A stretch of DNA of 9,479 nt from Bacteroidota bacterium (GTDB taxonomy: Bacteria; Bacteroidota; Ignavibacteria; SZUA-365; JAADGX01): assembly GCA_027021285.1 (NCBI GenBank), contig JALUUP010000327.1:1-9479 (forward strand). The letters are read 5' to 3'. The first letter of the stretch is position 1. Every line of letters begins with the position of its first letter. Positions 7,601 to 9,479 of the stretch are shown here, in pieces. The notes below the pieces were generated by a model. The model was not told where the DNA came from. It saw only the letters and a program-made list of their open reading frames with translations, and did not search any database. A program made the position numbers and the translations under genes.

Positions 7601-7700
7601 CCCGAACTTCATCCCATTTGACTCTCTTTTTTTCGGGATCCGTGTATGGATAGCCTGTATTCATGGTGTTATCCGAAATGGCCTCATTAACATTGTTCAT
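4617..7700 (-). CDS. Tandem receiver + PEP-synthase/PPDK-type ATP-binding domain protein, reaction unknown
   Basis: 1027 residues, predicted soluble. Residues about 62-195 form a receiver-like fold that has lost its active site: ILLVSS in place of an acidic pair, Met125 at the phospho-acceptor position, no conserved Lys. Residues about 207-350 form a second receiver with the expected set: E213/D214, acceptor D283 (VITDMKF), S317 and K336; its first helix region is about 20 residues longer than usual. Residues about 350-460 are unrecognised (FHGSRNHFSNWLMAR, 391-405). Residues about 465-840 are a PPDK_N ATP-grasp domain: GSLGGKARG (468-476), LAVRSSSLLED (561-571), FAGIYA (577-582), LGLGKTIVDGG (678-688), EIEFAV (811-816) and LQVRPM (831-836). 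A Gly/Trp-rich C-terminal module follows (GPGRWGSADPFLGIPV, 911-926; QGSHFFQNITSF, 951-962). The phosphohistidine swivel motif and PEP-binding barrel of true PEP synthases are absent. The start is uncertain: Met1 lacks a good ribosome site and Met13 (7664) is an alternative. Probably transcribed with ogt, 32 nt upstream. The family is usually annotated as PEP synthase or PEP/pyruvate-binding protein; PEP synthesis by it alone is unlikely. Confidence 0.9.
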   Translation of the reverse strand: MNNVNEAISDNTMNTGYPYTDPEKKRVKWDEVREVISQSGIAETFEHVSALDFKDLMRKRINNILLVSSMYDFYTLVEDGQLTEAIFNEYLELNLHYAPHITRVHSGEAALRMLGDHRFDLVISMQRISDMDLVNFCRSVKRNHPDIPVVFLGYQSRELQLLLQAGIISVFDRVFIWQGDRRLFLAIIKLFEDLKNAPVDCLEFGVRTIILVEDSPLFYSSYLPLIYTELIKQAQSLIVEGRNFSDKLLRQRARPKILHATSFDEAWEYFQIYKETLLGVITDMKFKKGGKVVDNAGLQLIQQVREEATDLPVLIQSAHSKYTPELEMLNVCYADKNSRTLLQEVSEFIKNNFGFGDFVFRMPDGTEIQRATNLKELRDLLKIVPDESIIFHGSRNHFSNWLMARTKFALAKKIKPVKISQFASMDELRSYLIEVFTEQLHKDQQGIISDFPGEGYDIEEGFLRIGSGSLGGKARGLAFVDNLLKNYLESDYFPGVRVSIPRTIVLGTDIFDQFLEKNGLLSFALQSESDDQIIERFVRAELPAEIEEDLYEIIKKATFPLAVRSSSLLEDALHEPFAGIYATMMIPNSSRDENTRFFNLSRAIKFIYASTFFRAAKHYIEATGNRIEEEKMAVIIQEMVGQRNDRYFYPHISGVARSYNFYPFAKAKPEDGVVNLALGLGKTIVDGGISLQFSPAYPTVYPQFSSARDYFRCSQVQFYALDLESDFSHVLPREDQHLVQLGIADAEKHGTLTHIVSTYSAENDMLYEGISRPGPRVIDFAPILKSEVVPLTKVLTLLLKMCETAMNCPVEIEFAVKLGSKSALPAEFSFLQVRPMVTQEMWESVALDDIPREKILVQSEKTLGNGIAHVRDIVYVKPDSFNTLETREIARDVMRANEELRKEKRPYILIGPGRWGSADPFLGIPVRFPAISGARAIVETSLPNVYIDPSQGSHFFQNITSFRISYFTIRHYDTRHIIDWDWLARQPVMLETKYIRRISLPEDIEIIVDGKSGKGVILKEARSNGLE

Positions 7701-7732
7701 TCATCACGTCGTTGTTCACTTCCAACTTGCAT

Positions 7733-8260
7733 TTATACGATGAGAGCTCCTTCGAGCTGAAGAAGGAACTGTTTCCGCTCGATACCGCCCGAGAAGCCCA
7801 CCAGTTTTCCATTGTCACCGATAACCCTGTGGCAAGGGACAATGATAGGCACGGGATTCTGCCCGATGGCTCCACCCACCGCCCGCGTGGCCGTGGGATT
7901 CCCGACGATAAACGCAATCTGTTTGTACGATCGTGTTTCGCCGTACGGAATAGATCGCAAGGCGGTCCAGGTCTGAAGCTGGAAATCCGTACCGACCAGG
8001 TGAACGCGGACATTGAAACGGCGACGACGTTTTTCAAAGTAATCATGCAGTTCCCGGTGGACTTCGCGGTGGACGGCAGGTTCCGCGATAATGGAATACA
8101 CCGGAAAGTGCTTTTCAATCCACTCCTGAACCCGCTCGAGATCCCCGGGATCTCCAAACGCAATCCGACAGATCCCTCGCGCAGTGCTCACGATGTGGAG
8201 GCTGCCGATAGGTGTCGGATACCGCGAAAGGTATATTTCCGTAGGCTTTGAACGTGTCAT
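7733..8260 (-). CDS. ogt: Methylated-DNA--protein-cysteine S-methyltransferase
   Basis: Suicide DNA-repair protein that moves the methyl group from O6-methylguanine (and O4-methylthymine) onto its own cysteine. It has 175 residues, the size of the single-domain Ogt/AdaB/MGMT class. Residues 1-85 form the variable N-terminal domain (TPIGSLHIV, 16-24). The C-terminal catalytic domain (about 90-170) has the helix-turn-helix YGETRSYKQIA (106-116) and TRAVGGAIGQNP (125-136), then PIIVPCHRVIG (138-148) with acceptor Cys143. Tyr112, Arg126 and Cys143 align with human MGMT Tyr114, Arg128 and Cys145 at a constant offset of two. There is no fused Ada regulatory domain, so no self-regulating Ada response is implied. 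AAGGA lies nine bases before the ATG. The stop is 32 nt before the next minus-strand gene, suggesting one transcript. Whether it is Ogt or AdaB in the strict sense is a naming question. Confidence 0.96.
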   Translation of the reverse strand: MTRSKPTEIYLSRYPTPIGSLHIVSTARGICRIAFGDPGDLERVQEWIEKHFPVYSIIAEPAVHREVHRELHDYFEKRRRRFNVRVHLVGTDFQLQTWTALRSIPYGETRSYKQIAFIVGNPTATRAVGGAIGQNPVPIIVPCHRVIGDNGKLVGFSGGIERKQFLLQLEGALIV

Positions 8261-8429
8261 GTGCCACCGTCCTTCAATTCAATATACGCATTGCATGTGC
8301 GCGACGGAATGAAAAGAGCAAGTTTCACGCACGCCTTGTTCCGCCATGTTTTTCCTCGTCCCAACGGTAACCCTGGAATTAGAGAGCACCAAGAATATTG
8401 TTACATTCCCTTGACAAGCAACGACCCCG
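8261..8429. other. Divergent spacer between ogt and the heptosyltransferase-like gene
   Basis: 169 bp without a convincing gene. It should hold promoters for both flanking genes. On the minus strand TATATT near 8274-8279 is a possible -10 but would leave a very short leader and has no good -35. On the plus strand a perfect TTGACA sits at 8411-8416, only 13 bases before the ATG, with no -10 at the proper distance upstream of the gene. No terminator or strong hairpin was seen. Confidence 0.4.
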
Positions 8430-9470
8430 ATGGATTCCCTTTCACGCATATTGATCATCCGTCTCAGTTCCCTGGGCGACATTATTCTTACAACACCGTT
8501 CATACGGGCCCTGAGGAAAAAATTTCCGTCCTCTGAAATCGGGTACGTTACAAGGGAACAATACGTCCCTCTCATCGCCCACCATCCGGATGTTGATCAT
8601 GTCTATTTCCTTCGCCACGGCGACGGGTTCAGGGAACTCCGGGCTTTGGCAGAAAAACTTCGGGCCGCGAACTATGAACATGTGTTTGATCTGCACAATA
8701 ACGTTCGGTCCCGGTTCCTGCGAACCCTGCTTGCCGTGCCTTCATCGAACATTTGCAAGGACAACCTGAAGAAATACATCCTGGTATCCTTTCACACGAA
8801 CCTCTTCAAAGATATCGTGCCTGTACCCGAACGGTATGCCCGCACCGCCTCTGCTCTTGGAATCGTTCTCGACAAGGACGGACCCAGGGTTCACATTCCG
8901 ACACACGTGACGAAGAGAGCCTTGAGCATTCTGGAAAGTCGGCAAAAGCACGACGCTGATCGAACCGTGGCGCTCTGCCCCGGCGCCCGGCATTTCACCA
9001 AGAAATGGCCCCTGGAGAAATGGATCGAACTGGCACGATCGCTTCTTGAAAAAGGGAATACACGGATATTTCTTTTTGGCAGCAAGGAGGAATCGGGATA
9101 CTGCGATGAAATTCAACGGGTATTTCCGGACACTGTAACATCATTCTGCGGAGCTCTCAGTGTGCTGGAAACGGCGGCCTGCCTTGCCAACTGTGACGCG
9201 GCCGTAACCAACGACAGCGGACTGATGCACCTTGCCACCGCGGTTCAAGTTCCCGTCGTCGGTATCTTCGGGAGTACGGTTCGGGAATTCGGCTTTTTCC
9301 CGTATCAAAGCCGCGCTGTCGTCGTTGAGAACAACGACATTTCATGCCGCCCATGTACGCACATTGGCAGAGACCGGTGTCCCCGGCGGCATTTCGCTTG
9401 CCTTAACGATATCAATCCCAAAACCGTTGTCCAGGCGATTGACCGCCTCCTGGCCCCCGATTCACTCTGA
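8430..9470 (+). CDS. Family 9 glycosyltransferase, LPS heptosyltransferase-like (WaaF/RfaF type)
   Basis: GT-B glycosyltransferase of family GT9, which transfers L-glycero-D-manno-heptose from the ADP-sugar to the Kdo/heptose inner core of lipopolysaccharide at the cytoplasmic face of the inner membrane. It has 346 residues, close to WaaF. The N-terminal half opens with RILIIRLSSLGDIILTTP (6-23); Asp17 corresponds to the catalytic Asp of the GDxxxTTP motif. The C-terminal nucleotide-sugar half has ALCPGARHFTKKWP (181-194) and NDSGLMHLATAVQVPVVGIF (261-280). A four-cysteine set follows (C306, C309, C317, C324), as in many heptosyltransferase II proteins outside enterobacteria. The ATG at 8430 is the only in-frame start after the stop at 8412 that keeps the whole N-terminal strand, but no Shine-Dalgarno is visible; a TTG at 8451 is a less likely alternative. 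Heptosyltransferase I versus II, or another GT9 acceptor, cannot be settled. Only nine bases follow the stop. Confidence 0.9.
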   Translation: MDSLSRILIIRLSSLGDIILTTPFIRALRKKFPSSEIGYVTREQYVPLIAHHPDVDHVYFLRHGDGFRELRALAEKLRAANYEHVFDLHNNVRSRFLRTLLAVPSSNICKDNLKKYILVSFHTNLFKDIVPVPERYARTASALGIVLDKDGPRVHIPTHVTKRALSILESRQKHDADRTVALCPGARHFTKKWPLEKWIELARSLLEKGNTRIFLFGSKEESGYCDEIQRVFPDTVTSFCGALSVLETAACLANCDAAVTNDSGLMHLATAVQVPVVGIFGSTVREFGFFPYQSRAVVVENNDISCRPCTHIGRDRCPRRHFACLNDINPKTVVQAIDRLLAPDSL

Positions 9471-9479
9471 GCGTTTCTT

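Noticed and set aside
4617..7700. True phosphoenolpyruvate synthase (ppsA) or rifampicin phosphotransferase
   Set aside because: Both need a phosphohistidine swivel domain after the ATP-binding region, and no TSHAA-like motif is present.
7712..8251. 179-codon plus-strand frame antisense to ogt
   Set aside because: The minus-strand frame has the PCHRV active site and full MGMT motifs; the antisense product shows nothing recognisable.

Overview
The window reads as a chromosomal segment of a Gram-negative bacterium with mid-range GC (about 50% by eye). The Gram-negative call rests on a family-9 glycosyltransferase of the LPS heptosyltransferase type. ProS is the long bacterial form with an inserted editing domain, and glutamate dehydrogenase is the 447-residue hexameric type. 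A large receiver + PEP-synthase-like ATP-binding protein suggests the Bacteroidota/FCB or Deltaproteobacteria-like lineages, but this placement is a low-confidence inference. No phage, transposon, CRISPR or other mobile DNA is visible.

Layout. Positions 1-879 (minus) hold the first 293 residues of a radical SAM protein that runs off the left edge; it appears to have its own promoter. Positions 990-2702 (minus) are proS. Immediately upstream on the same strand lie a 9-bp hairpin and a tRNA-Arg(CCU) gene (2759-2835) with a plausible sigma70-like promoter, so the order of transcription is tRNA, hairpin, proS. A 345-bp divergent intergenic region (2836-3180) leads to gdhA on the plus strand (3181-4524), which ends at a strong hairpin shared with the convergent gene beyond it. 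Positions 7733-8260 (ogt) and 4617-7700 (a 1027-residue protein) form a probable minus-strand pair with a 32-nt gap. A 169-bp divergent spacer separates ogt from a plus-strand GT9 heptosyltransferase-like gene (8430-9470).

Most genes are housekeeping: prolyl-tRNA charging, an arginine tRNA, ammonium assimilation, alkylated-base repair and outer-membrane glycolipid assembly. They do not form one pathway. The item most worth attention is the 1027-residue protein. It has a degenerate receiver, a second receiver with conserved phosphorylation residues, an uncharacterised middle region, a PEP-synthase/PPDK-type ATP-grasp domain, and a conserved-looking C-terminal module. It has neither the phosphohistidine swivel domain nor the PEP/pyruvate-binding barrel that a real PEP synthase needs. 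It looks like a signal-controlled ATP-dependent enzyme of unknown reaction, probably co-transcribed with a DNA-repair methyltransferase.
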